Source: Clostridia bacterium
GTDB taxonomy: Bacteria > Bacillota > Clostridia > Oscillospirales > Acutalibacteraceae
Assembly (NCBI GenBank): GCA_017407995.1
Contig: JAFQVM010000016.1
Span: 1 to 64,000 of the forward strand
Length of the DNA stretch: 64,000 nt
Direction: 5' to 3'
The translations under genes and the position numbers were made by a program. Each line of letters opens with the position of its first letter. Position 1 is the first letter of the stretch. Shown here one piece after another: positions 1 through 8,192 of the stretch. The notes under the pieces are model-generated. The model saw nothing but the letters and a program-made list of their open reading frames with translations. It was not told the DNA's origin and ran no database searches.

Positions 1-65
1 TACAAAAAAGTCTTTCTCTTTTTTGCTTAAAATAGAGTTTTGTATATATTTTTTGATTATGTATC

Positions 66-96
66 GTCGCATTCCTTTCGGAGTGCGACTTTTTTT
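66..96 (+). terminator. Rho-independent terminator
   Basis: A 10-bp stem (66-75 with 80-89, one G-U pair, loop TTTC) is followed by seven T at 90-96. It works on the plus strand, so it would end a transcript entering from the left of the window. It also sits just beyond the 3' end of the recombinase remnant on the other strand. Confidence 0.75.
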
Positions 97-99
97 GTT

Positions 100-703
100 A
101 TGCTGACTTTTCTGTAGGTTTTGCTATATAACCTATTGCAACTTCTTGTCAGGTATCTGCTATGAAGCAAGACTCGTCACTTTCGGGTATTTCAAGATAG
201 CCTACAAAGTTGTAGTGAATCACAACTCTCTGTGTCTTGTTTTTGCCCTTGCCTCTGCCTCATAAACATCAATGTGGTCAATGAGTTCGTGAATGAGTGG
301 TGCTGTGATAGTTTCCATATCCAAGAACTTTCTTACTGCACCGATAAACATATCCTTGCTGTGCTGAACAGTCTGCATATTTGCTGCCTGCTCTTTCAGA
401 CTAAATATCTTGACTTTCAGCTATGCAGTTAACCCTCAAGGAATTTCTTCTCGTCATAGATGTCTTTATGGGTTTTATTTTCAAGGATTTATACAAGAAG
501 CTTTTAATCGTTCTCTAAAAGTGTTGCAAGGCGTTTAAGTTCAAAGATAACAATTTGTTCAAGAGCATCTGCACGGATATAGTGCCTTTCAGGGCAAGTG
601 CCACGGGTATCTTTTACATAATTACCGCAACTGAAATAGTGAATATCCTTGTTGAAAGTATTTGTGTAATACCTCATATTATTTCCGCAGATAAATATTT
701 ATA
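100..703 (-). pseudogene. Degraded C-terminal part of a large serine recombinase
   Basis: Read on the minus strand from about 703, the translation gives a zinc-ribbon block (CGNNMRYY, then FSCGNYVKDTRGTCPERHYI) and the helix IRADALEQIVIFELKRLATL. These are typical of the C-terminal region of large serine recombinases of Tn1549/Tn4451-type conjugative and mobilisable elements. Stops and frame changes follow, then a second recognisable block (FIGAVRKFLDM, PLIHELIDHIDVYE) and the usual VGYLEIPES ending. The N-terminal catalytic domain is absent and the middle of the coiled coil is deleted, so the gene is dead. It is a scar of an integrated element next to the T-box operon. The family is fairly certain; the precise element type is inferred. 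Confidence 0.7.
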
Positions 704-745
704 AAAGCAAGACAAAAATTTTGGAAGATAAATTCAAAAAAAGTG

Positions 746-774
746 TTGACATTTTTGCTTTGAAGGAGTAAAAT
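746..774 (+). promoter_or_regulatory. Sigma-A promoter of the Leu T-box operon
   Basis: TTGACA (746-751) and TAAAAT (769-774) are separated by exactly 17 bases. The promoter lies just upstream of the T-box leader and just downstream of the recombinase remnant. Confidence 0.85.
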
Positions 775-794
775 ACAGAAAAATTAATATAATA

Positions 795-1068
795 AAGCGT
801 TGAAGAAGAATGGTCAAGACGAATATATTCAGAGAGTCGGTGGTTGGTGCGAACCGATATATATAGAGCTTGTTCCTCTCCCTTCCGAGCAGGGAACCTG
901 AAGCGAAAGTGTGTAGGGTGACACGTGTTTGCTACGTAAGTGCATAGAAGTTGTCGGACTTCGAAAAAGTGGCAGATATTTATATCTGCAATTTGAGTGG
1001 TACCGCGAGTGATAAATTATAATTTACACCCGTCTCAAAGCAATCAGAAGGCTTTGGGGCGGTTTTTA
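795..1068 (+). ncRNA. T-box leader, predicted tRNA-Leu specificity (CUC specifier)
   Basis: This is a transcription-attenuation leader that senses uncharged tRNA. Stem I carries the AGAGAG and GGTTGGTGCGAACC elements (832-857). The T-box proper is AATTTGAGTGGTACCGCG (991-1008). TTGAG can pair with CTCAA to form the antiterminator. The competing terminator is 1031-1042 with 1052-1063, followed by five T. The specifier region reads CTCTC at 877-881. Aligning it with the second leader in this window puts the codon at 879-881 (CTC), and the neighbouring register also reads CTC, so leucine is the best reading. The UGGU sequence would pair with a tRNA having discriminator A, as tRNA-Leu does. The operon should be expressed when charged tRNA-Leu is scarce. 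Confidence 0.9.
1031..1068 (+). terminator. Regulated terminator of the Leu T-box
   Basis: A 12-bp stem with G-U pairs (1031-1042 with 1052-1063) is followed by TTTTT. Its left arm overlaps the antiterminator, as in classical T-box attenuators. Confidence 0.85.
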
Positions 1069-1099
1069 CGTTTTTATTAAAAATTTTTGGGGTGATACG

Positions 1100-1540
1100 A
1101 TGTATTTTGATGAGCTTGAACACGGTATGACGGTGGACACAGCTCCCGCCATAATTAAAAAAGAAAAAATGATGGATTTTGCCCGTGATTATGATAATAT
1201 TCCGCTACATACCGATGAGGAGTATGCCCAAAACACACCTTTCGGTCAACTCATTGCATCGGGTGTGATGTCGTTTATGTCGGTTTGGGCAAAATATCTC
1301 GAGGTTGATTTTTTCGGCAAGGAATTGCTTGCGGGAAAATCCACTAAAATCGAATGGCTTAAGCCTGTTTATGCCGATGATATGCTGACAGGCAAGGCAA
1401 CAATAACAAATCTTGTTAAACGAAGCGCCAAAAACGGTCTTGTTGAGCTTTCCATAGATGTTTACAATCAAAATGGCGAGCTCGTTTTAAAAGATGTAAC
1501 GGAAGCTATCGTTAAATGTAAGACGACATATAAAGATTGA
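1100..1540 (+). CDS. MaoC-like (hot-dog fold) dehydratase
   Basis: This 146-residue protein has the single hot-dog domain of MaoC-like hydratases, which add water to or remove it from enoyl/3-hydroxyacyl thioesters. The catalytic Asp/His pair is visible in the segment DNIPLHTD, followed by FGQLIASGVM, matching the family pattern. The canonical Asn two residues after the Asp is shifted by one, so activity is likely but not certain. It is the first gene behind the Leu T-box, with GGGGTG before the ATG, and 22 bases separate it from the ACT-MBL gene. With an acyl-CoA ligase in the same operon, an acyl-CoA (or carrier-bound acyl) substrate is a reasonable inference. The physiological substrate is unknown. 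Confidence 0.85.
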   Translation: MYFDELEHGMTVDTAPAIIKKEKMMDFARDYDNIPLHTDEEYAQNTPFGQLIASGVMSFMSVWAKYLEVDFFGKELLAGKSTKIEWLKPVYADDMLTGKATITNLVKRSAKNGLVELSIDVYNQNGELVLKDVTEAIVKCKTTYKD

Positions 1541-1562
1541 TGATAGTTTTTGAGGTGGCGAA

Positions 1563-2999
1563 ATGAAAAAGACCTATGTTACTTCTATGCCGAATCATAT
1601 CGGCGCATTTTTGAAGGCAAGTAAATGCTTCTCTGCTTTGGGAATCAACATCACCCGTGTAAGCTATAACAAAGCGGTTGATTCTCACACCTTGTTTATC
1701 GATGCAGAAGGCACGGAAGAACAGCTGAAAAAAGCAGATGTTGAACTTGAAAAAATCGGGTATTTGCAAGGCAATACCAATAAAACAAGTGTTGTTCTGA
1801 TTGAATTTTGTCTTGAAGATAAACCCGGAAGTGTTACAAACATTTTAACACTTATCAACGATTTTAATTTCAATATTTCATATATCAGTTCGCAGGAAAA
1901 CGGCACGGATTATCAATACTTCAAAATGGGGTTATATGTTGATGATTTTGATAAAATATCCGAGTTTATGAAAGAAGCAGAAAAGCTATGTAAAGTCAGG
2001 GTTATCAATTATAACAGTTCGGAAAAGGTTTATGATAACAGCATTTTCTATAACACATACGTTATGGGACTTTCACAGACAATGGGACTTTCAGAGGATA
2101 TCAGCCGTGAACTGTTGGTTCACGTTAACCTTGCGATGCAAACGCTTGACGAGCAAGGTTTATCGCCTTACAGAACGTTCGACAGTATAAGCAAATTCGC
2201 TGAACTTCTCGGTGCTTCAAAAGGCAAATCATTTGCACCGAGAGTCAGCACCCATAAAATATCCGAAAACACGGAAATCACTTTGATAGAACCTCCCTGC
2301 GGCAGTAATACCATAGTTATAAAGAGCAACGGAAAGGTTTTGTTTGTAGACAGCGGATATGCTTGTTACAGCGATGAAATGATTGCTGTTCTGAAAAAGG
2401 TTGTTCCTGATTTTGAAAAAAACAAGAAAACAATTCTTGTAACTCATGCTGATGTTGACCATTGCGGTATGTTACCTATATTCGATGAAATCATAACAAG
2501 CAAAAAGACTGCCCTATGTCTAAAAAACGAATATCTCGGTAATGACGGTTACCGAGAAAAAAATCCCCTTCATAAACCGTATATCAACATCTGTAAAATT
2601 CTTACCTCATATAGAGCGACAAAACCCGATAAGATTACTGCTCTTTGGAACGATATTGAGAATTTAACAGAACCTCTTACTCAAATCGGATTTTTTGATT
2701 TTGAAGAGCTGCACTTTGAGGTTTACGAAGGCAAGGGTGGACATTTGCCAGGTGAAATCGTTTTGATTGATTATTCAAAGCACCTTGCAATTACGGGTGA
2801 TATATACATAAATACTCACGGACTTACACCTGAGCAAGCAGAATACAATCAATACGCACCTATCCTGATGACATCTGTTGATACCAACCCAAAACTATGT
2901 GCCGAAGAAAGAAAAGCAATAATGCAAAGACTTGGTGTGGGTCAATGGCAAATCTTCGGAGCACACGGTTTTAAGAAAGATTATTCCGTCAATTCATAA
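1563..2999 (+). CDS. Tandem ACT-domain protein fused to a metallo-beta-lactamase-fold domain
   Basis: This 478-residue cytoplasmic protein has no signal peptide. Residues about 1-70 and 75-155 form two ACT-like domains (KPGSVTNILTLINDFNFNI in the second), which usually bind amino acids. Residues about 225-470 form a metallo-beta-lactamase-fold hydrolase. Its metal motif is H295-A-D-V-D-H300, a HxDxDH variant of the usual HxHxDH (the variant seen in ComEC-type domains). GGHLPGE and AITGD supply further ligands. The ORF follows the MaoC gene by 22 bases and precedes the LeuA-like gene by about 33, so all are co-transcribed under the Leu T-box. The architecture suggests a hydrolase gated by an amino acid, plausibly leucine or a relative. 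That is inference; I know no characterised homologue. Confidence 0.8.
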   Translation: MKKTYVTSMPNHIGAFLKASKCFSALGINITRVSYNKAVDSHTLFIDAEGTEEQLKKADVELEKIGYLQGNTNKTSVVLIEFCLEDKPGSVTNILTLINDFNFNISYISSQENGTDYQYFKMGLYVDDFDKISEFMKEAEKLCKVRVINYNSSEKVYDNSIFYNTYVMGLSQTMGLSEDISRELLVHVNLAMQTLDEQGLSPYRTFDSISKFAELLGASKGKSFAPRVSTHKISENTEITLIEPPCGSNTIVIKSNGKVLFVDSGYACYSDEMIAVLKKVVPDFEKNKKTILVTHADVDHCGMLPIFDEIITSKKTALCLKNEYLGNDGYREKNPLHKPYINICKILTSYRATKPDKITALWNDIENLTEPLTQIGFFDFEELHFEVYEGKGGHLPGEIVLIDYSKHLAITGDIYINTHGLTPEQAEYNQYAPILMTSVDTNPKLCAEERKAIMQRLGVGQWQIFGAHGFKKDYSVNS

Positions 3000-3032
3000 A
3001 CATAATACATAAAAATAAAGGAGCATTTTAAA

Positions 3033-4421
3033 ATGAAAAAAATAAACATTTCTGATATTACACTCAAAAAACTTTCTATGGACAGAGCTGTTTCACTGCT
3101 CTTTCGTGAAAAATCAGCCATTGCCAACTGTGCAGACAAAATCGGCGTTGATACAATCGAACTTCCTGCCGTAAAATCTCTTCGTGAAGATGCAATTGTT
3201 TATAAAACCATAGCACAAAATATTCAGAACGCCGTTCTTGCGATTCCTGTAGGATTTGACTGTGAAAGCATTGCTTCTGCATGGGAATGCATCAAAGAAG
3301 CGAAAAAACCCAGACTTCAGATTGAACTGCCTGTTTCCACTATTCAGATGGAATATACATACCACGTCAAGCAGGCTAAAATGATTGAAAAAATTGCCGA
3401 ACTTATTAAAACGGCAAAAACTTTTTGTGATGACATTGAATTCTCTGCCAATGATGCAACAAGAGCAGACGAAGAATTTCTCATTGCCGCAGTTAAAGAA
3501 GCCGAAGCAAACGGAGCAACTGTTATAACTGTTTGTGACGATGCAGGTATTTCCACTCCCGATAATATTGGGGCCCTTGTTGCAAAAGTAAAAGAAGCTG
3601 TAACTATACCCGTTTATGTTCAGGCTTCTGACCGTATCAATGTGGCGGTTGCATCCGCTTTTTCTGCAATTTCAAACGGAGCCGACGGACTTAAATGCGC
3701 TATGGTTGGCAAGGATGTTCTCCTGACCGGTGAATTTTCTGATGCCGTAAATGCTTGCGGTGCACAGTTCGGTGCTGAAATCAAGCTGAACAACACAAAA
3801 ATCCATGCAAATATCGATGATATGGTGTCAAGCATCAGCCATGATGTCCGTGAAACAGAAAACGAAATAAGCGAAAAGAAAAAAATCCTGCTTGACTCCG
3901 ACTCAACTGCTGCTCAGGTTTCACAGGCTGCAGCAGTATTGGGATACGAGCTTTCAGATACAGATATCGGCAATGTGTACAAAGCGCTCAAACAGGTGTG
4001 CGATAAGAAAGGCTCAGTCGGTTCAAAGGAGTTTGAGGCATTGATTGCAAGTTCAGCTATGCAGGCTCCTTCTACTTATCATTTTGAAACTTATACTACA
4101 ACAAGCAGTAATGTTTCAAATTCTATGTCACAGGTAACCTTGAAATGCAATGACGAAATTATCTGCGGAGTAAGCAATGGTGACGGTCCCATTGACTCTG
4201 CTTTCCGTGCAATCGAGCAGTGTGTCGGTCATCACTACGAATTGGATGATTTTCAGGTACAGTCTGTAACAGAAGGCAAAGAAGCTTTGGGTTCAGCCCT
4301 TGTCAGACTCCGCAACGACGGAAAATTATATTCGGGCAACGGTACATCCACCGATATTATTGCTGCAAGTATCAGAGCATATATCAACGCATTGAACAAA
4401 ATTGTTTTTGAGGAGGCATAA
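3033..4421 (+). CDS. 2-isopropylmalate synthase-like protein with a lost metal site and a LeuA regulatory domain
   Basis: This 462-residue protein has a DRE-TIM (HMGL-like) barrel at about 1-260 and a C-terminal LeuA dimer/allosteric domain at about 320-460 (NGDGPIDSAFRA, GNGTSTDIIAASIRAY). In genuine isopropylmalate synthases the N-terminus reads DTTLRDGEQ; here it reads DITLKKLSM, losing the catalytic Arg and the metal-binding Asp. The HxHND motif near residue 195 is replaced by VQASDR, so both metal His are gone. FSANDATRAD and CDDAGISTPDN show that the rest of the barrel is conserved. The LeuA domain, which binds leucine in true enzymes, looks intact. It is therefore probably not a synthase but a leucine sensor, scaffold or divergent enzyme. 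AAAGGAG precedes the start, and the stop falls just before the next gene's ATG. Confidence 0.8.
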   Translation: MKKINISDITLKKLSMDRAVSLLFREKSAIANCADKIGVDTIELPAVKSLREDAIVYKTIAQNIQNAVLAIPVGFDCESIASAWECIKEAKKPRLQIELPVSTIQMEYTYHVKQAKMIEKIAELIKTAKTFCDDIEFSANDATRADEEFLIAAVKEAEANGATVITVCDDAGISTPDNIGALVAKVKEAVTIPVYVQASDRINVAVASAFSAISNGADGLKCAMVGKDVLLTGEFSDAVNACGAQFGAEIKLNNTKIHANIDDMVSSISHDVRETENEISEKKKILLDSDSTAAQVSQAAAVLGYELSDTDIGNVYKALKQVCDKKGSVGSKEFEALIASSAMQAPSTYHFETYTTTSSNVSNSMSQVTLKCNDEIICGVSNGDGPIDSAFRAIEQCVGHHYELDDFQVQSVTEGKEALGSALVRLRNDGKLYSGNGTSTDIIAASIRAYINALNKIVFEEA

Positions 4422-4422
4422 T

Positions 4423-6882
4423 ATGAAAATTGTATTTTCAACCAAGAATGTGGACCGTGCATCTTTTCTTGACACCTGCCGTTATGCCTATGATTACGGT
4501 TTTGAAGGTTTTGAAATCTATGATGCTGTTAAGGAACGCAATTCTCATTACGACAGTATTTTAAGAAGAGAACGTGTCGCTGATGCCAAACGAAAACTTG
4601 TTAACAGAAATCTTGCTGTGTCTGCTCTCCGTATGCCTGCTCCCATTGAAAGTGACGAAACATCTTCAGAGCTTATCTGTAAATATGTGGATATGGCAGC
4701 AACTTCGGGAATCGACAATGTAATTATAAGAGTTGAAGAAAACATTCCGTTTGATATGTTGGAAAAAAAACTTTCGGATGCAATCAAGCACGCAGAGGCA
4801 ACAGATGTCAATATCTTATTTGAAACTGTTGGTTATCTTGCAAACACTGAAAATGTGATTGCCATTATCAACCAATTTGCTTCTGCTGTTATAGGTGCTT
4901 CGTGGAATGTGAGAGGAACATATTTTGATGCCGGCGAAAGTTCGGAAACCACAATTAAGAATTTGGGTGCATATATCAAATATGTGCGTCTCGGCGACAT
5001 GAAAGACGGAAAGACCGTCTTAATCGGTGAAGGTGATTTGGATGTAAGCAAACTTCTGAATGCACTTTCATCTCTCAACTATGAAGGCTTTATCTGTGCC
5101 GCTTGGAATGAAGAAATCAGCGATGCCGATATTGTTCTTACTCATTTCACCAACTATATCTCTGCTCTCAATCGCAACAAAAAATCTTATGACCACATAT
5201 ATTACAACCGAGATAAAACAGGTACATTTGTTTGGAAAAAGTTTGATGTTATTGACAAGACATTCTCTGAGGTTCTTGATACAATGGCAGAAACATATCC
5301 CGACCAGTATGCTTTTAAATATCCTACACTGGACTACACAAGAACTTATGAACAATTCCGCCGTGATGTAGATGAATGCGCTGCTGCACTTATTTCACTC
5401 GGCGTAAAAGCAGGAGACCACGTTGCTGTTTGGGCAACCAATGTTCCTCAATGGTTTATCACTTTTTGGGCAACAACAAAGATTGGCGCTGTTCTTGTCA
5501 CGGTAAATACAGCTTACAAAATTCACGAAATCGAATATCTTTTAAAGCAATCGGATACCCATACACTTGTTATGATTGAGGATTGCAAAGACATCAATTA
5601 CAAAGAGATTATAGAAGAACTCTGCCCTGAACTTAAAGGTCTTAAAGCGGGGAAACCGTTATATTCAAAGAACCTTCCTTTTCTTCGCAATGTTGTAACC
5701 GTCGGTTTATCAATGGATGGTTGCCTTACTTGGGAACAGATGCTTTCCCGTTCTACGCTTGTTCCCCGTGAAGAAGTCCGCAGACGTGCATCTCTTGTTA
5801 AACCCGATGACGTATGTAATATGCAGTACACGTCTGGTACAACGGGTTTTCCCAAGGGTGTCATGCTCACTCATCGTAATATTGTTAACAACGGCAAAAC
5901 CATCGGTGACAGAATGGATTTATCAACCGCAGACCGTATGATGATTCAGGTTCCCATGTTCCATTGCTTCGGGATGGTTCTTTCAATGACTTCTATGATG
6001 ACTCACGGCGGTACTCTTTGCCCGATTCCGTATTTCTCTCCGAAATCTTCACTTTCCTGTGTGAATGATGAGCGTATCACTTGCTTCAACGGTGTTCCCA
6101 CAATGTTTATTGCTATGTTCAATCATCCGGATTTTGCAAAAACTGATTTCTCATATATGAGAACGGGTATTATGGCGGGTGCAAACTGTCCTGCTGACCT
6201 GATGCGCCGTGCATCGGTTGAAATGAATATGCGTGAAATTATTTCTGTTTACGGTCAGACAGAAGCGTCACCTGGGTGCACCATGGGCGAAGTGAACGAA
6301 GATCTTGACCACAGAGTAGAAACTGTCGGCAGTGCATTCCCCGGTGTGGAATGCAAAATCATCGACCCCGAAACGGGTGACGAACTTCCCGACGGTGAAA
6401 GCGGCGAATTTGTTGCTCGTGGCTTTAATATTATGAAAGGATATTATAAGATGCCCGAAGCGACCGCACAGGCAATTGATGCTGATGGTTGGCTTCATTC
6501 AGGTGATATCTGTATGAGAACATCTGACGGATATTATAAAGTTACAGGACGTCTTAAAGATATGATTATCCGTGGCGGTGAAAATCTTTATCCCCGTGAA
6601 ATTGAAGAATTCTATCTGACTAACCCGAAAGTCCGTGATGTTCAGGTTGTCGGTGTTCCCGATGAAAGATATGGAGAAGAATGTTGTGCCTGGATTATTC
6701 TTCACAAGGGCGAAACCGCAGATGAAAATGAAATGCGTGAATTCGGTAATGCTTCAATTGCAAGACATAAAGTTCCGAGATACTTTATGTTTGTTAATGA
6801 GTTCCCGATGAATGCCGCAGGAAAGATTCTTAAATATAAAATGCGTGATGAATCCGCAGAAAAGTTAGGTTTAAAAAAATGA
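4423..6882 (+). CDS. Sugar-isomerase-like TIM barrel fused to an AMP-forming acyl-CoA ligase
   Basis: Two domains are fused. Residues about 1-260 resemble xylose-isomerase/AP-endonuclease-2-like TIM barrels (ILFETVGY, YVRLGDMKDG, GEGDLD). Residues about 275-819 are a complete ANL-family acyl-CoA synthetase. The ligase keeps the ATP loop YTSGTTGFPKG (near residue 469), YGQTEAS, GWLHSGD, KVTGRLKDMIIRGGENLYP and the C-terminal catalytic Lys in AAGKILKYKMRD, so it should activate a carboxylic acid with ATP and CoA. The barrel lacks one usual His ligand (R in YVRLGD), so its activity is doubtful. I chose the ATG at 4423, which has GAGGAGG upstream and follows the previous stop by one base. An earlier in-frame start at 4402 lies inside the upstream gene. 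Its substrate is unknown. Confidence 0.85.
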   Translation: MKIVFSTKNVDRASFLDTCRYAYDYGFEGFEIYDAVKERNSHYDSILRRERVADAKRKLVNRNLAVSALRMPAPIESDETSSELICKYVDMAATSGIDNVIIRVEENIPFDMLEKKLSDAIKHAEATDVNILFETVGYLANTENVIAIINQFASAVIGASWNVRGTYFDAGESSETTIKNLGAYIKYVRLGDMKDGKTVLIGEGDLDVSKLLNALSSLNYEGFICAAWNEEISDADIVLTHFTNYISALNRNKKSYDHIYYNRDKTGTFVWKKFDVIDKTFSEVLDTMAETYPDQYAFKYPTLDYTRTYEQFRRDVDECAAALISLGVKAGDHVAVWATNVPQWFITFWATTKIGAVLVTVNTAYKIHEIEYLLKQSDTHTLVMIEDCKDINYKEIIEELCPELKGLKAGKPLYSKNLPFLRNVVTVGLSMDGCLTWEQMLSRSTLVPREEVRRRASLVKPDDVCNMQYTSGTTGFPKGVMLTHRNIVNNGKTIGDRMDLSTADRMMIQVPMFHCFGMVLSMTSMMTHGGTLCPIPYFSPKSSLSCVNDERITCFNGVPTMFIAMFNHPDFAKTDFSYMRTGIMAGANCPADLMRRASVEMNMREIISVYGQTEASPGCTMGEVNEDLDHRVETVGSAFPGVECKIIDPETGDELPDGESGEFVARGFNIMKGYYKMPEATAQAIDADGWLHSGDICMRTSDGYYKVTGRLKDMIIRGGENLYPREIEEFYLTNPKVRDVQVVGVPDERYGEECCAWIILHKGETADENEMREFGNASIARHKVPRYFMFVNEFPMNAAGKILKYKMRDESAEKLGLKK

Positions 6883-6908
6883 TTTAAACTTTTTAGAGGC
6901 GAAACCAA

Positions 6909-7709
6909 ATGGAAAAGCACAAAATAATAGATGCTCATTGTCATATATATCCCGATAAGATTGCTCAAAAAGCATCTGCCCATACAGGTGATTTTTACAA
7001 TATATCACCACTTTTGGATGGTAAGATATCTACTCTTTTGGAGCATGGTGAAAAAGCCGGAATTGAGCATTTTGTTGTTCAGTCTGTTGCAACAACACCG
7101 TGTCAGGTTTCAAGCATAAACAACTTCATTGCAGATTCAGTAGCTCAAAGCAACGGCAAATTTACCGGTCTGGGCACTCTTCATCCTGACAGTGACGATA
7201 TAGAAGCGGATGTCAATGAACTTATCGGTCTTGGCTTAAATGGCGTAAAACTTCATCCTGACATACAGCAGTTCAAAATAGACGACTACCGTATGCTTAA
7301 AATATACGAACTTTGCGAAGGCAGACTTCCGATTCTTATGCATACGGGCGATTCTCGTTTTGACTATTCAAACCCCAACAGAATGAAACCTATACTTGAT
7401 ATTTATACAGATCTAACCGTTATAGGTGCTCATTTAGGAGGTTGGTCAATGTGGGAAGAAGCTACGGAAAACCTTTGCAAATATAAGAATTTTTATGTGG
7501 ACTGTTCTTCTTCGCTTTATGCATTAACACCCGAAAAAGCAAAAGAACTTATAATGGCATACGGTACAAAACGTGTGCTTTTTGGTACGGATTATCCTCT
7601 GTGGGAACCCGAAGCTGAAACAGCAAGATTTATGCAATTAGAGTTGTCCGAGTATGAACGGGAAGATATACTATATAACAATGCAGCAAAAATATTCAAC
7701 ATTGAATAA
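6909..7709 (+). CDS. Amidohydrolase-2 family metal-dependent hydrolase
   Basis: This 266-residue TIM-barrel hydrolase starts with the metal-binding DAHCHIYP motif. It retains the other expected ligands: KLHPD, a His in ILMHTGDS, a His in VIGAHLGG and the terminal Asp in LFGTDYPLW. Members of this family hydrolyse amides, lactones or decarboxylate aromatic acids; nothing here fixes the substrate. AGAGGCG lies upstream and only 26 bases separate it from the ligase gene, so it is the last gene of the Leu T-box operon. The active site looks intact, unlike that of the LeuA-like protein in the same operon. No obvious terminator follows before the second T-box. Confidence 0.85.
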   Translation: MEKHKIIDAHCHIYPDKIAQKASAHTGDFYNISPLLDGKISTLLEHGEKAGIEHFVVQSVATTPCQVSSINNFIADSVAQSNGKFTGLGTLHPDSDDIEADVNELIGLGLNGVKLHPDIQQFKIDDYRMLKIYELCEGRLPILMHTGDSRFDYSNPNRMKPILDIYTDLTVIGAHLGGWSMWEEATENLCKYKNFYVDCSSSLYALTPEKAKELIMAYGTKRVLFGTDYPLWEPEAETARFMQLELSEYEREDILYNNAAKIFNIE

Positions 7710-7764
7710 AAAATTTTTTAAAAACTCTTGACTTTGGCGCTTAACGTGCTAAACCATGTGCAAA

Positions 7765-8020
7765 TTTGAATATCACAAAGAGCGACTATGATGAAGACGG
7801 TCGGAATGCAAAGCAAAACAGAGAGTTGCCGGTTGGTGCGAGGCAATAAGTGGAACCTTCCAAAGACTATCACTTCTGAGTCGGAGGACCGAAAGCGAAA
7901 GTGAGTAGACTCCTTCCGTAATGCTGCGTAAAGGCAAAGGGCTTGTTAGAGCCCGGAAAGTGACGGAAATATTCTTTCCGTAACTTGAGTGGTACTGAGG
8001 GTTTAACAACCCGTCTCAAA
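7765..8020 (+). ncRNA. Truncated T-box leader, predicted tRNA-Ile specificity (AUC)
   Basis: Stem I is clear, with AGAGAGTTGCC, GGTTGGTGCGAGGCAA and the specifier segment GACTATCACTTCTGAG, giving AUC (Ile) at 7869-7871. The antiterminator TTGAG...CTCAA (7984-8019) is present with GTGGTAC, but the CCGCG half of the T-box is changed to CTGAG. Beyond 8020 there is no partner for CCGTCTCAA, so the terminator arm is missing. No aminoacyl-tRNA synthetase or ilv gene follows; the next gene in this orientation is malQ, behind an unrelated terminator. The leader has probably lost its original gene. The sequence around 7731 could be its promoter (TTGACT) but is weak. Confidence 0.8.
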
Positions 8021-8024
8021 TGTT

Positions 8025-8097
8025 TAGGTGTTAATTCTGAATTGACTTCTTGTGGCTCTATGTTGCCATAGTAAAAAACTTCTATGAATTTTGACAT
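8025..8097 (-). pseudogene. N-terminal remnant of a small mobile-element-type protein (DUF6809-like)
   Basis: On the minus strand an ATG at 8097, with TGGAGA upstream, opens MSKFIEVFYYGNIEPQEVN. This resembles the N-terminus of small clostridial proteins (FYYGNI-x-P pattern) often found beside serine recombinases. After about 24 codons the reading frame runs straight into the reverse complement of the Ile T-box antiterminator, so the gene is cut at about 8025. The family assignment rests on a short match and is tentative. The junction itself is visible. Confidence 0.4.
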
Positions 8098-8192
8098 TGT
8101 GAATTTCTCCAGATTTGAGGAAATATGTTACAGTACAAAAGGTAGAAGATGTACTGTCGGAAAACAACTTGTGTTATGAATACCCGCACCAT

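Noticed and set aside
232-432. 66-codon plus-strand frame near the left edge
   Set aside because: The other strand shows clear serine recombinase homology over the same bases, so this frame is a shadow.
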